Part shown: piece by piece, positions 8,928 through 23,478 of the stretch
Layout of the letters: the number at the start of each line of letters is the position of its first letter
Numbering within the stretch: position 1 is the first letter of the stretch
DNA from: UBA4732 sp963823075
GTDB lineage: Bacteria; Planctomycetota; Planctomycetia; Gemmatales; Gemmataceae
Assembly (NCBI GenBank): GCA_963823075.1
Contig: CAWGKE010000002.1
Span: forward strand, 372,001 to 436,000
Length of the DNA: 64,000 nucleotides
Reading direction: 5' to 3'
Translations under genes and position numbers: made by a program
The notes under the pieces: model-generated
What the model was told of the DNA's origin: nothing
The model's input: only the letters and a program-made list of their open reading frames with translations
Database searches by the model: none

Positions 8928-9503
8928 ATGATCCTTCTTATCGACAACTACGATTCCTTCACCTACAATCTGGTGCAGCGCCTGGGCGAGCTGGACCTGG
9001 CTCTGGACGTGCAGGTCTTTCGCAACGACCAAATCACGCCGGATCGAGTCGGCGAGCTGAAGCCGTCGCACATCATCATTTCGCCCGGCCCCTGCACGCC
9101 GCGCGAGGCGGGCGTTTCCAACGAGGTGCTGAAACGCTTCGCCGCGACGACGCCGATTCTGGGCGTTTGCCTCGGCCACCAGTGCATCGGCCACGTCTTC
9201 GGCGGCGAGGTGGTGCGCAACGTCCGCGTAATGCACGGCAAAACGTCGCCGATCCACCACGACGGCGCGGGTGTGTTCCGCGGCCTGTCCAACCCGTTCG
9301 AGGCGACGCGCTACCACAGCCTCGTCATCAAGCGCGAGACGTTTCACAACCCCGACTTCGTGGTCGGCGCCTGGACGGACGAGGGCGAGATCATGGGCGT
9401 GCGCCATCGCAGCTGGCCGCTGCACGGCGTCCAGTTCCACCCGGAGAGCTTCCTGACGACCGAGGGGCCGCAACTGCTCAGGAACTTCGTGGAGATGAAG
9501 TAA
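8928..9503 (+). CDS. trpG: Anthranilate/aminodeoxychorismate synthase glutamine amidotransferase subunit
   Basis: A complete class I glutamine amidotransferase of 191 residues. It supplies ammonia from glutamine to TrpE or PabB for tryptophan or folate synthesis. The catalytic triad is clear: nucleophile Cys in GVCLGHQ, and His/Glu in FHPES. N-terminal LLIDNYDSFTYNL and SPGPCTP are TrpG/PabA hallmarks. The ATG at 8928 gives the expected first strand. No trpE or pabB is in the window, so it may be an amphibolic TrpG/PabA; the symbol is a best guess between the two. Confidence 0.9.
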   Translation: MILLIDNYDSFTYNLVQRLGELDLALDVQVFRNDQITPDRVGELKPSHIIISPGPCTPREAGVSNEVLKRFAATTPILGVCLGHQCIGHVFGGEVVRNVRVMHGKTSPIHHDGAGVFRGLSNPFEATRYHSLVIKRETFHNPDFVVGAWTDEGEIMGVRHRSWPLHGVQFHPESFLTTEGPQLLRNFVEMK

Positions 9504-9542
9504 GAAAAGGACGAACCGCCCTTCCCGAGACGGGGCGAGCGA

Positions 9543-10154
9543 TCATCCCGCTTCCGGCTTCAGCTTCGCGGCGAACTGCTTGCGGAGCTTCGCCAGCTTC
9601 GGCGGGATGGAGATGCTGCAATAGCCCTGGGTGGGGTTGCGCCGGTAGTAGCCCTGGTGGTAGTCCTCCGCCGGATAGAAGGCCGTGAAGGGCACGACCT
9701 CCGTGACGATCGGCGTGCGCCAGACGCCCTCCGCATTCAGTTCGGCAATCCGCCGTTCGGCGATCTCTTTTTGTTCGGCGCTGTGATAGAAGACGGCCGA
9801 GCGGTACTGCGTGCCGGAGTCCGCCCCCTGGCGGTTCAGCGTCGTCGGGTCGTGGACGACGAAAAAGACATCGAGGATCTCACGGAACGAGATGGCGGCG
9901 GGGTCGAACGTTATCTGGATGACCTCGGCGTGGCCGGTCGCGCCGGTGCAGACTTGCTCGTAGGTGGGGTTCGGCCGGGCGCCGCCGGCGTAGCCGGATT
10001 CGACCTTTTCGACGCCGCGCAGCCGCTCGAAAACGGCCTCGATGCACCAGAAGCAGCCGCCCGCCAGGGTGGCGACTTCCCGCCGCGGACGGTCGGTGGA
10101 TGGATCGGCAGTCATGGAAGGGGCCTCCTGGACCGTGGATTCAGCCTGCGTCAT
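9543..10154 (-). CDS. msrA: Peptide methionine-S-sulfoxide reductase
   Basis: The 203-residue protein carries the MsrA active site GGCFWC (nucleophile Cys34, Cys37) followed by GYAGG, and GHAEVIQITFDP, with a C-terminal QGYCSISIPPKLAKLRK. It reduces the S-epimer of methionine sulfoxide in proteins using thioredoxin. There is no signal peptide; the first 25 residues look unstructured, and an internal ATG at 10115 is an alternative start. No msrB is adjacent. Confidence 0.95.
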   Translation of the reverse strand: MTQAESTVQEAPSMTADPSTDRPRREVATLAGGCFWCIEAVFERLRGVEKVESGYAGGARPNPTYEQVCTGATGHAEVIQITFDPAAISFREILDVFFVVHDPTTLNRQGADSGTQYRSAVFYHSAEQKEIAERRIAELNAEGVWRTPIVTEVVPFTAFYPAEDYHQGYYRRNPTQGYCSISIPPKLAKLRKQFAAKLKPEAG

Positions 10155-10207
10155 GGTACCCCGAAGGCGGCGATTCGGCTCTCATCCCTGGTCCGGTTGT
10201 CGCTGTC

Positions 10208-10258
10208 CGTTTAGCCGCGGTTCGGAGAACCGCGGTTCTCCGAACCGCGGCTAAACGG
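10208..10258. repeat. TAGCCGC-family palindrome
   Basis: An almost perfect palindrome of about 51 bp (CCGTTTAGCCGCGGTTCGG and its complement) lies upstream of msrA and just downstream of yjbQ's side of the gap. It shares its TTTAGCCGCGG ends with the copy at 26133. Confidence 0.75.
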
Positions 10259-10297
10259 GAAACGGACACGCCCAACCAGACCACGGATTATAGCGCC

Positions 10298-10720
<423 letters not shown>

Positions 10721-10738
10721 GCTGATCCCTCGCTGCGG

Positions 10739-12583
10739 TCATTTGCTGGAGAGTTCCAGCACCGGGTCGAACGGGTCGGGCGGCGTCTCCAGGCAGGCCC
10801 ACGACCGATTCATGAGTTTTAGAGTAGGAATATCGTATACGCCGGTTTGCTCGGCCTTTTCCAGCAGAGGCAGCAGGGTCTGGCACGTTTTGAGCCACTG
10901 GCGCGACTCGTACAGGCCGAGCGCCTTTTCGTAGGCGTCGCGGTCGGCCAGCCATTCCGGCGAGGCGGTTTCGCCGTGCAGCTCGTACAGGTCCACGGCG
11001 CCCTGAATGCCCACCACCCGCACCTGGCACAGCCGGCGCACCGCGAAGGCGTCGCCGATCTGGGCGCGGGTCGAGCCGGTGATGAGGATCGGCGTCTTGA
11101 GGTGCTTGGTCGCCCCCTCGACGCGGCTGGCCAGGTTGACCGTGTTGCCGAGCGGGCCGTACATGAATTTGCGGCTGCTGCCCGTGTTGCCGACCTGGGC
11201 CGTCCCCGTGTTGACGCCGATGCCGACCTGGAGCGGCCGGCCGACGACCGCCTGCCAGGCGGCGCTCAGCCCCGGCAGCTCCGCCTGCATCGCCAGGGCG
11301 GCGCGGCAGGCCCGCACGGCGTGGTCCCGCTGCTGCGCCGGCGCGTTCCACATCGCCAGAATGCCGTCGCCCAGGTACGAGACGATGACGCCCGTCTGCT
11401 CGACGATCCGCTCCGACAGCCGCTCCATCACGTCGCGGACCAGGCGGCAGGTGTCCTGCGGGCCGAGCCGCTCCGACAGCGTCGAGAAGCCGCGCAGGTC
11501 GCTCATGAGGATGGTCACTTCCTGGCCGCGGCCCTCCAGCAGGGCCGGGTCGCGCGCCAGCTCGCGCACCAGCTCCGGCGAGAAGAATTGCTCGAACTGG
11601 GTGCGGGTGCGCGTGGCGACCGTGCGGGCCAGGTTGGCGCCGGCGGCGGCGGCCAGCAGCTGCACCAGCTGCGCCTCCAGCGGCCGAATTTTGACGCCCT
11701 TGATCCGGCCGTGGCCGCGGCGCAGCCCGTACAGCGCCCCCACCACCTCGTCTTGCAGTCCGAAAATCGGCGAGGCCACCACGGCGTCCACGCTCATGAG
11801 GCTCTCCTGCGACTTCATCAGGGCCAGGTCCTGATAGAAGGTCTGCTTCCCCGCCAGGACCTGGGCGAGGACCGTTTGGCTGAATTCGCGGCCGCCGCCG
11901 GCCGGCCGATCGTCGCCGTCGTCCCGGGCGGCGCGGGCGGCCACCTGCCAGCCCTTGTCGCCGCGCAGCAGGACCAGCCCCACGTCCAGACCGATCATGT
12001 CGATCAGGGAGTGCGCGGCCTGGGCGTGGAACTCGGTCGGGCCGGCGTCGAAGCGCTGCAGGGCCAGCACCGTCTCCATCCACCGGGCGAGGGTTTCCAG
12101 CGGCGGGGCGTCGCCCAGGCCGGGAAACAGCTTGACCGATTCCGGTCGGCGCACCGGCTGGATGGACAGGTAGCCGTCCGCCGCGAAGGCTTCCGGCATC
12201 GGCGGCGGCGCGGCCGGCGGGGCGGGCGCCGTCCGCGTGGGTTCCAGCCCGCGCGCCGCGGCCGAGGGCGCTTTGGGCTGCGTCCGGATGACGATGGACG
12301 TTTCCCCCACGATCACCGAGACAGGAAGAGAGACTTCTCGACTCTCGGTTGCAGGGATTTCGGTCCCGTCGGAGAACAGGACGGGGTTGCGCGAGCTAAG
12401 GTTGCGCATGGCCAGGCGTTCGCCGGGCAGCTCTTCCACGCGCAGATGGTCGCGCGATACAAAACCATCATCGATCACGAAGCGGGGCAGCTCGCCGCCG
12501 GGACCGCGGCCCAGTTCAAACGGCCCGGATCGGTGCTCGACCTGGCGGTTCTGCTTTTCGTTGCTGACGGATATAAAGAGCAT
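10739..12583 (-). CDS. FHA-GAF-class III adenylate/guanylate cyclase
   Basis: The 614-residue protein has an N-terminal FHA domain (about 1-100; LGRG, VSRDHL and SSRNP motifs for phosphothreonine binding), a Pro-rich linker, a GAF sensor domain (about 190-345) and a C-terminal class III cyclase domain (about 385-565). In the last, the metal-binding Asp residues lie in VTILMSDLRGFSTLSE and YLGDGILAMWN. It should make cAMP or cGMP in response to a small ligand and to a phosphorylated partner. The start at 12583 was preferred over 12679 because the FHA fold begins there. The neighbouring divergent Ser/Thr kinase could be the phosphorylation source; that is inference. Confidence 0.85.
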   Translation of the reverse strand: MLFISVSNEKQNRQVEHRSGPFELGRGPGGELPRFVIDDGFVSRDHLRVEELPGERLAMRNLSSRNPVLFSDGTEIPATESREVSLPVSVIVGETSIVIRTQPKAPSAAARGLEPTRTAPAPPAAPPPMPEAFAADGYLSIQPVRRPESVKLFPGLGDAPPLETLARWMETVLALQRFDAGPTEFHAQAAHSLIDMIGLDVGLVLLRGDKGWQVAARAARDDGDDRPAGGGREFSQTVLAQVLAGKQTFYQDLALMKSQESLMSVDAVVASPIFGLQDEVVGALYGLRRGHGRIKGVKIRPLEAQLVQLLAAAAGANLARTVATRTRTQFEQFFSPELVRELARDPALLEGRGQEVTILMSDLRGFSTLSERLGPQDTCRLVRDVMERLSERIVEQTGVIVSYLGDGILAMWNAPAQQRDHAVRACRAALAMQAELPGLSAAWQAVVGRPLQVGIGVNTGTAQVGNTGSSRKFMYGPLGNTVNLASRVEGATKHLKTPILITGSTRAQIGDAFAVRRLCQVRVVGIQGAVDLYELHGETASPEWLADRDAYEKALGLYESRQWLKTCQTLLPLLEKAEQTGVYDIPTLKLMNRSWACLETPPDPFDPVLELSSK

Positions 12584-12778
12584 GGCTATCGCAATGGGCC
12601 GGCGGTGGGTTGTTCTCCGAGTTCTGGTCGCCTGGACATTATCCGCGATCGTCCGGCCGGAGTCTACGTCCGCGGGCAAAATGGGAACGCCCGACGTAAG
12701 ATAGTAGAGCGGCCGCTCCGCGGTGCGCGCCCGATTCGTGGACCGCGCGCCTCATGCCGGCCGAAGGAGTCTCTTCCG

Positions 12779-16973
<4,195 letters not shown>

Positions 16974-16985
16974 AGGGAGTCCGTG

Positions 16986-18940
16986 ATGTCTTCTCCATCC
17001 GCCGACCTCCTCGAATCCGACCCGGCCGTCTACGACGTGCAGACCACCGCCGCCGGCCCCACCGGCCGCCTGCCGCTGACGGAGGAGCTGCTGCGCGAGG
17101 CGCCGAGCGGCGACCTGTTCGGCTGGACGCAGGACGTCGGCATGGGCTGGAACCCCGCCCACCTGAACCGCCGCGAGTTTCTGCTGCTCAGCACGTCCGG
17201 CGGCGTCCGCAACCCGGACGGTACGCCGGCCGCGCTCGGCTACCATACCGGCCATTGGGAGGTCGGTCTTCTCCTCAAAGCCGCGGCGGACGAGTTGAAG
17301 TCCCTCGGCTGCGTCCCGTTCGCCGGCTTCTGCACCGACCCCTGCGACGGCCGGACGCAGGGCACGCCCGGCATGATGGACAGCCTGCCCTACCGCAACG
17401 ACGCGGCGATGGTGCTGCGCCGGCTGATCCGGTCGCTGCCGACGCGGCGCGGCGTGATCGGCGTGGCGACCTGCGACAAGGGCCTGCCGGCGATGATGAT
17501 GGCCCTCGCCGCCATGCACGATCTTCCTTGCGTCCTTATCCCCGGCGGCGTGACGCTGCCGCCGACGGACGGCGAGGACGCCGGCAAGATCCAGTCGATC
17601 GGCGCCCGCTTCGCGCACGGCCAGCTCAGCCTGGAGCAAGCGGCGGAGCTGGGCTGCCGGGCGTGCGCCTCGCCGGGCGGCGGCTGCCAGTTCCTGGGCA
17701 CCGCGGCCACGTCGCAGGTCGTGGCCGAGGCGCTGGGCCTCTGCCTGCCGCACTCCGCGCTGGCGCCGTCCGGCCAACCGATCTGGCTGGACATGGCCCG
17801 CCGCTCGGCGCGGGCCGTCCCCGAGCTGGAGAAACGAAAGATCCACATCCGGCACATTCTCACCGACGCCGCCCTGCGGAACGCGATGACGGTCCACGCG
17901 GCGTTCGGCGGCAGCACGAACCTGCTCTTGCACGTCCCCGCCGTGGCCTACCACGCGGGGCTGCGGCGGCCGACGGTCGAGGACTGGATCGCCGTCAACC
18001 GCCGGACGCCGCGGCTGGTGGACGCCCTGCCCAACGGCCCGATCGGCCATCCGACGGTGCGCGTCTTCCTGGCCGGCGGCGTGCCGGAGGTGATGCTGCA
18101 CCTGCGCCGGCTCGGCCTGCTGGACGAATCCTGCTTGACGGTGAGCGGCGAACCGCTCGGCCGGATGCTGGATTGGTGGGAGCGGTCGGAGCGACGCCAG
18201 CGGCTGCGCGAGGTGCTGCGGAAAAAGGATGATATCGACCCCGATGATGTCATCATGTCCCCGGAACGGGCGCGGGCGCGCGGCCTGACCTCGACGGTGA
18301 CGTTCCCGCGCGGCAACCTGGCGCCCGAAGGCGCGGTCATCAAGAGCACGGCCATCGACCCGAGCGTGGTGGACGCCGACGGCGTCTATCGCAAGACCGG
18401 CCCGGCCCGCGTGTTCACCAGCGAGAAGGCGGCTGTCGCGGCGATCAAGAGTCGTGGATCGGATCGCGTCCGCGCCGGGGACGTGCTGGTGCTGATCTGC
18501 CGCGGCCCGATGGGCGCCGGCATGGAGGAGATTTACCAGATCACATCGGCGCTGAAACATCTCGACTTCGGCAAGCACGTCGCGGTGCTGACCGACGCCC
18601 GCTTTTCCGGCGTCTCGACGGGGGCGTGCATCGGCCACGTCGGCCCGGAGGCGCTGGCCGGCGGCCCGATCGGCAAGGTGCGCGACGGCGACGTAATTGA
18701 GATCGTCATCGACCGCAATCGGCTGGAGGGGACGGTGAACCTCGTCGGCGAGGGCGACCGGCGCTGCGGCCCGGAGGAGGGGCGCGGGTGCTGGCGGCGC
18801 GGCCGCCGCGGGCGGACCTGGCGGCGGACCCGCAGCTGCCGGATGACACGCGGCTATGGGCAGCTCTACAGCGCGTCGGCGGCGGGGCGTGGGGCGGGTG
18901 CGTGTATGAAGTGGAGGCGATCGTTGCGGCAGTGCGGTAG
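16986..18940 (+). CDS. IlvD/Edd family dehydratase, D-xylonate dehydratase (YjhG/YagF) type, frameshifted near 18775
   Basis: The product is an IlvD/Edd-family Fe-S dehydratase that removes water from sugar acids. Cluster cysteines are visible in GFCTDPCDG and ATCDKGLP and a third in the SPGGGCQFLGT loop. The overall length (about 651 residues) and the C-terminal LAADPQLPDDTRLWAALQ fit the YjhG/YagF xylonate branch rather than IlvD. The frame shifts near 18775 in a G-rich run; the second frame carries that conserved C-terminus to the stop at 18938-18940, and the span lacks one base. GGGAG lies six bases before the ATG at 16986. The gene begins right after a heptamer repeat. Confidence 0.85.
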
Positions 18941-19078
18941 CTGCGAACCGAGATCAGGGGCCAGGGGAAGCGGGATTCTTGGTCTTGGCGGGGACCGATT
19001 GAGGAGCCTTCCCTTCCCGACTGCATGATGGGGTAGCAGGTTCCAGCGGCCGCGCCTCGAAAGGGTCGGTGCGACGCC

Positions 19079-19582
19079 TCATGTATCGAACGACTTGCCG
19101 TAATCCTCTCCGCTCAGGTCAGCCGGCTTGCCATGTTCGATATCCTGGAATATGCCTAATTTGCTAGTCCATCTATCGCTACGCACCTGGCGCGCCACAT
19201 GCTCGAATGCATCGCCTTGACCGTAAACAGCGATTTTCATGAACCCGTCTTCTGGAGCGCCGGTGTCGCAAACCTCAAAGCCCAGAAGCTCAAACACGCG
19301 CACCAGGCTTTCGATCCGGTCGTCCCATGGGGCCGCTTCGGGCCAGTAATACCCGGCTTTGCGAATGGGTTCCCACCATGCGTCCGTATGCCCCGCCGCC
19401 CATGCGATACAGTTGTACCTGGCATCGGTGAGACTTGTGATCTCGTAGCCCCCTGGTTTCAGGCCTGGAAACCAGGCCTCAATCGCTCTCGCACCTGGAG
19501 GCATGGCGCCTGCCGCCGGGCTGTCCGGAGACTCGGCTGGCGTTTGCGGTTGCTCCGCGCTTGGATCATTCGGAGAGGCCAT
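19079..19582 (-). CDS. DUF7689-like protein, second gene of a two-gene module
   Basis: The 167-residue product has a Pro/Ser-rich start and a folded part with RYNCIAWAAGHTDAWWEP, YYWP, a helical VRVFELLGFEVCD and a C-terminal RWTSKLGIFQDIEHGKPADL. I recognise this pattern (YNCIAWAAG...WTSKLG...DIEH) from a conserved family often listed as DUF7689; its function is unknown. It overlaps the upstream gene by 17 bases, so the two are translationally coupled. The conserved Cys, His and Asp residues could form an active site, but this is a guess. Confidence 0.7.
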   Translation of the reverse strand: MASPNDPSAEQPQTPAESPDSPAAGAMPPGARAIEAWFPGLKPGGYEITSLTDARYNCIAWAAGHTDAWWEPIRKAGYYWPEAAPWDDRIESLVRVFELLGFEVCDTGAPEDGFMKIAVYGQGDAFEHVARQVRSDRWTSKLGIFQDIEHGKPADLSGEDYGKSFDT

Positions 19583-20018
19583 GTTCCCTCCCCCACCGTA
19601 TCCATGCGTCGGCCATCTCCCTGAGCCGGCCGCGTGACGCCTCGGGTACCGGGTCCGCCCCGGTCAGCTCATGCAGTGCGATGAACCAGTGATCCGGTTC
19701 CCGGCGCAACTCGGCCAGCAGAAGGGGAACGGCCGCCTTGCCCATCCCGACTATGCGGCGATAGGCCGGGTGTGCGGCCATCTTGAGTGCGGACGCCGGC
19801 CTGCGGCCATTTTTCCATTCGCGGACGAGGTTGGTGAACTGCTGCTTGAGAGCGTCATCCAGGCTGACCGCCGTGGGCGCCCGGCTGTCCCGGAGCCGGT
19901 CGTACTCCTCCTTGGGGAGAAGAACGTAAGTCGCCAGGGTCCGTGGGTCCACCACGGTCGGCGGTTCGCCCGACGACTGTGCGACGGCAAGCGCCTGTTC
20001 GGCAGTCAATTCAATCAT
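19566..20018 (-). CDS. Antitoxin-like/helical protein, first gene of a two-gene module
   Basis: The 150-residue product starts MIELTAEQALAVAQ and continues to VVDPRTLATYVLLPKEEYDR, a beta-alpha unit seen at the N-terminus of some Phd-like and unnamed antitoxin-like proteins. The rest is helical with one HEAT-like unit (MGKAAVPLLLAELRREPDHW). GGAGG lies 7 bases before the ATG. It overlaps the downstream DUF7689-like gene by 17 bases. A toxin-antitoxin or immunity-type role is possible because of size, overlap and the N-terminal motif, but nothing proves it. Confidence 0.65.
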   Translation of the reverse strand: MIELTAEQALAVAQSSGEPPTVVDPRTLATYVLLPKEEYDRLRDSRAPTAVSLDDALKQQFTNLVREWKNGRRPASALKMAAHPAYRRIVGMGKAAVPLLLAELRREPDHWFIALHELTGADPVPEASRGRLREMADAWIRWGREHGLSE

Positions 20019-20202
20019 TGGCGTCCTCCTTCTCCGAATGACTCCGAATATCCGAATATCCCACCAGGACGACTTCCGCGTCGGAAGCGCCCGCCAATCC
20101 GCCTTGACCCCGCCGCCCCCCTCCGGCTAAGCACGTCCGCCGCTCGCGCGGTGGGCCGGCTTTTTCCGCGCCCTCTGCCCCGTCCCCGACCGAGGGCCTC
20201 TC

Positions 20203-23200
20203 ATGCGACCCGTCTCCGCCATGTCGGCGCTGCTGCTCGCCGCGGCCGTTCTCGCGGCACCCGCCCGCGCCGGCGACCTCCGCAATTACGACGACGCGGC
20301 CCTCCACGCCGTCCAGTTCGTGGACGACTCCGAAGGATGGGCGGTCGGCGACGACGGGGTCATCTGGCACACCATCGACGCCGGAAAGGCCTGGGAGCGC
20401 GTTTCCAGCGGCGTCCGCGCCTCGCTGCGCTCGGTCTGCTTCGTCAACCCCTATTTCGGCTGGATCGCCGGCCGCGAAGAGCTGCCCGACGGCGGAAGCA
20501 ACGGCGTCCTGCTCTGCACGCAGGACGGCGGCGTGAACTGGCGGCGCGTGCTGGTCAACGCGCTGCCGGGACTCAACGCCGTGCGCTTCGCCGACGACAA
20601 GACCGGCTACCTGGCCGGCGACGGCTCCGACCACTACCCGAGCGGCCTGTTCGTCACCACGGACGCCGGCCATAGCTGGTTGCCCGTGCCGGGGCCGCGC
20701 GTCGCGTCATGGCTGGCCGCCGATTGCTCCGCCGACGGCGACGCCGCGCTGGCCGGGGCCTGGAACCGCCTCGGCACGGTCCGCAACGCCAAGGCCCACG
20801 CCGTCGATATGGACTCCCTCGGCGGTCGCAATCTGTGCGGCGTCCGGCTGCACGGCAAGGCCGGCGTCGCCGTCGGCCAGGGCGGGCTGGTGCTGACCAC
20901 CGACGCCGCGGGGTCGAGCTGGAACTTCGCCGAGCTGGGGTTGCCCAAGAACGTGCCCTATGACTGCGATTTTCACGCGGTCGCCGGCGCCGGCAAGCAG
21001 TTCTGGGTGGTCGGCCGGCCTGGTTCGGTCGTGCTGCACAGCGCCGACGACGGCGCCCATTGGGATGTTCAGCCGACCGGCCAACCGCTGCCGCTGGACG
21101 GCGTCTTCTTCGCCGACGAGAGCCACGGCTGGGCGGTCGGAGAACTCGGATCGATTTTGGCGACGAATGACGGCGGCAAGACGTGGAAGCTGCAGCGGCG
21201 CGGCGGCCAGCGCGTGGCGGCGCTGTTCGTCCACGCCCGTCCGGCCGGGACGCCGCTGGACGCCGTCGCGCTGCTCGGCGGCCAGGAGGGCTACCTCACG
21301 GCCGCCCTGCGCGTCACTGGACCCGACCCGGCGTCGGCGGCGTCGGTTCGCGCGGCCGACGGCCTGCGTTTCGCCGCCGCGGTGCGCCAGGCGGGCGGCG
21401 CCGCGGCCGAGACGCTGTGGCAGTTCCCCGTCGCCTCGCACCTGGCCCGCGCCGGCCGCGACGATCTCATGCCGGCCTGGGACCAGCTGCACGACGGCCA
21501 CGCGGCCGAGCAGATGCTGCGTCAAGTCGTTCTGGCCCTGCGCGTGTGGCGGCCCGACGTGATCGTCACCGACGCGCCGGACGCCGCCGGCGCGGACGGC
21601 CTGGTCGCGGAGGTCATGAAACAGGCCTTCCAGGACGCGGCCGATCCCAAGATGTTTCCCGAACAGATATCCGCATTGGGCCTGGAGCCGTGGAAGGCGG
21701 CCAAGCTGTACGGCCGCTGCGACGGCAAGGCCGACGGCCCGGTGGCGCTCGACCTGACCGCGGTGAGCGCGCCGCTGGAGGCCACGCTGCGGGAGTTCGC
21801 GGAGACCGCGGCGTCCGGCCTGGGCGACGAGGCGCCGGCGATCCCGACGAAGCGCTCGTTCCGGCTCATTGCGGCCAACCTGCCGGGCGCCGAGGACCAT
21901 CACGACCTGATGCAGGGCGTGGAGCTGGCTCACGGCGGGTTCGCCCGGCGGCAGTCGGCGGACGGCGAGCCGTCGCCCGAGACGGTCAAGGCGATCCACC
22001 GGCGGGCGGAGCTGCGGGCCATCGCCGACGCGCCGATCGAGGGGCTGACCGACCCCGACCGGCTGCTCAGCCAGGTCGGGCCGATGACGGCCGACATGCC
22101 GGACGAGCAGGCCGGCCGGGCCGTCTTCGCCGTCGCCCAGCACTTCGCCCGGTCGGGCCAGTGGGACCTGGCCCGCGAGACGTTCCTGATGATGGTGCAG
22201 CGCTACCCGGCCCATCCCTGCACGCCGGACGCCCTGCGCTGGCTGATCCAGCACAACTGCAGCGGCGAGGCCCGGCGCCGCAGCGAGCTGGGCCAGTTCG
22301 TCGCGGCCGGCCAGGTGCAATTCGGCGTGCCGAAGCCCGCCCCGGCCGTGATGCCGCCGGCCGACGCGGACGGCGATAAAGCGAATAAACGATTCCCGAA
22401 AATGCCTCAATTCGGGACGAGCGACGGCATCCGGCTCGGCAACATCGCCGGCGCCGAGACGGTGCGCAAGTGGTACCAGGGCGGCCTGGACATGGAGCCG
22501 TTGCTGGCGTCGTTCGGCCCCGTTTTCGCCGACGACCCATCGGTGCAGTTCCCGCTCCAGGCAGCGCGCCGCACCCTGGGTCAGCTCGACGCGGCCGACA
22601 AGTGGTACGCCGATTTCGTCTCGCGCCAGCCGGCCGGCCCGTGGCGCGACGCCGCGGCCGCGGAGCTGTGGCTGTCCCGGCGCTCGGGGGCGCCGCCCAA
22701 GCCCGTGATTTACTGCCGCGGCACGGACGAGCGGCCGTACCTCGACGGTCTGCTGGACGACGCCTGCTGGAAGGCCGCCGCCCCGGCCCTGCTCCGCGAC
22801 GCGGTCGGCGGCACGACCGGCGATTACAAGACGGAGGTCCGCACGGCCCACGACCACGACTTCCTCTACGTCGCGGTTCGCTGCACGCACCCGGCCGATC
22901 GGCGCGAGCCGCTGGCGAAGCCGCGGACGCACGACGCCGACCTGTCCGGCCACGACCGCGTCAGCATCCTGCTCGATGTGGATCGGAATTACGCTACTTG
23001 CTTCCACTTCGAGGTCGATCAGCGCGGCTGCGTGGCCGACGATTGCTGGGGCGACAAAACTTGGGACCCACGCTGGTTCGTGGCCGTCCACAAGGAAGAT
23101 ACCGAATGGGTGGTGGAGGCGGCGATCCCGCTGGCAGCGCTGACGGGCGACGGCGTGACGCCGGGCCGGGCCTGGTGCTGCAACGTGGTCCGCACCGTGC

Positions 23201-23337
23201 CGGGCCGGGGCGTGCAGGCGTGGTCGCTGCCGGCCGAGGCCCCGGAGGCGGTGGTGCGGCCGGAGGGCATGGGGCTGTTGATCTTCACGCAGGACGGGAA
23301 GGCGGGGCCGACGGCCGTCGGCGCGGCGGCGCCGTGA
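20203..23337 (+). CDS. Large secreted protein: Ycf48-like propeller, LmbE-like domain, TPR-like and CBM9-like domains
   Basis: The 1044-residue protein starts with a signal peptide (cleavage near ARAGD). Residues about 25-330 carry repeats with GWAVGDDGVIWHT, WTxDGGxxW and GSILATNDGGKTW, the signature of Ycf48/BNR-type beta-propellers. A region around 345-560 resembles PIG-L/LmbE deacetylases (VWRPDVIVTDAPDAA) but the usual metal motif is not obvious, so it may be inactive. Helical TPR-like repeats follow, and the last 200 residues (YLDGLLDDACWKAA, FLYVAVRCTHP) match the CBM9/DOMON-like carbohydrate-binding fold. It probably works outside the cell on glycans. An alternative ATG lies at 20221. 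Confidence 0.8.
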   Translation: MRPVSAMSALLLAAAVLAAPARAGDLRNYDDAALHAVQFVDDSEGWAVGDDGVIWHTIDAGKAWERVSSGVRASLRSVCFVNPYFGWIAGREELPDGGSNGVLLCTQDGGVNWRRVLVNALPGLNAVRFADDKTGYLAGDGSDHYPSGLFVTTDAGHSWLPVPGPRVASWLAADCSADGDAALAGAWNRLGTVRNAKAHAVDMDSLGGRNLCGVRLHGKAGVAVGQGGLVLTTDAAGSSWNFAELGLPKNVPYDCDFHAVAGAGKQFWVVGRPGSVVLHSADDGAHWDVQPTGQPLPLDGVFFADESHGWAVGELGSILATNDGGKTWKLQRRGGQRVAALFVHARPAGTPLDAVALLGGQEGYLTAALRVTGPDPASAASVRAADGLRFAAAVRQAGGAAAETLWQFPVASHLARAGRDDLMPAWDQLHDGHAAEQMLRQVVLALRVWRPDVIVTDAPDAAGADGLVAEVMKQAFQDAADPKMFPEQISALGLEPWKAAKLYGRCDGKADGPVALDLTAVSAPLEATLREFAETAASGLGDEAPAIPTKRSFRLIAANLPGAEDHHDLMQGVELAHGGFARRQSADGEPSPETVKAIHRRAELRAIADAPIEGLTDPDRLLSQVGPMTADMPDEQAGRAVFAVAQHFARSGQWDLARETFLMMVQRYPAHPCTPDALRWLIQHNCSGEARRRSELGQFVAAGQVQFGVPKPAPAVMPPADADGDKANKRFPKMPQFGTSDGIRLGNIAGAETVRKWYQGGLDMEPLLASFGPVFADDPSVQFPLQAARRTLGQLDAADKWYADFVSRQPAGPWRDAAAAELWLSRRSGAPPKPVIYCRGTDERPYLDGLLDDACWKAAAPALLRDAVGGTTGDYKTEVRTAHDHDFLYVAVRCTHPADRREPLAKPRTHDADLSGHDRVSILLDVDRNYATCFHFEVDQRGCVADDCWGDKTWDPRWFVAVHKEDTEWVVEAAIPLAALTGDGVTPGRAWCCNVVRTVPGRGVQAWSLPAEAPEAVVRPEGMGLLIFTQDGKAGPTAVGAAAP

Positions 23338-23363
23338 TGTATAATCCGATATATGCAATCCCG

Positions 23364-23422
23364 TTAGCCGCGACGCGCAGCGGAGCGCTCGGGGAAGAGC
23401 GCTCCGCTGCGCGTCGCGGCTA
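23364..23422. repeat. TAGCCGC-family palindrome (GCAGCGGAGCGCT subtype)
   Basis: Arms 23364-23390 and 23397-23422 are complementary over about 26 bp (TTAGCCGCGACGCGCAGCGG...). The same subtype occurs at 43736 and, with one base more, at 45767. Confidence 0.85.
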
Positions 23423-23478
23423 CTGAGTCCAGCGTGAGAAAAGTCACCTCTCATCTGGACGCCTGTATCATAACAGTT

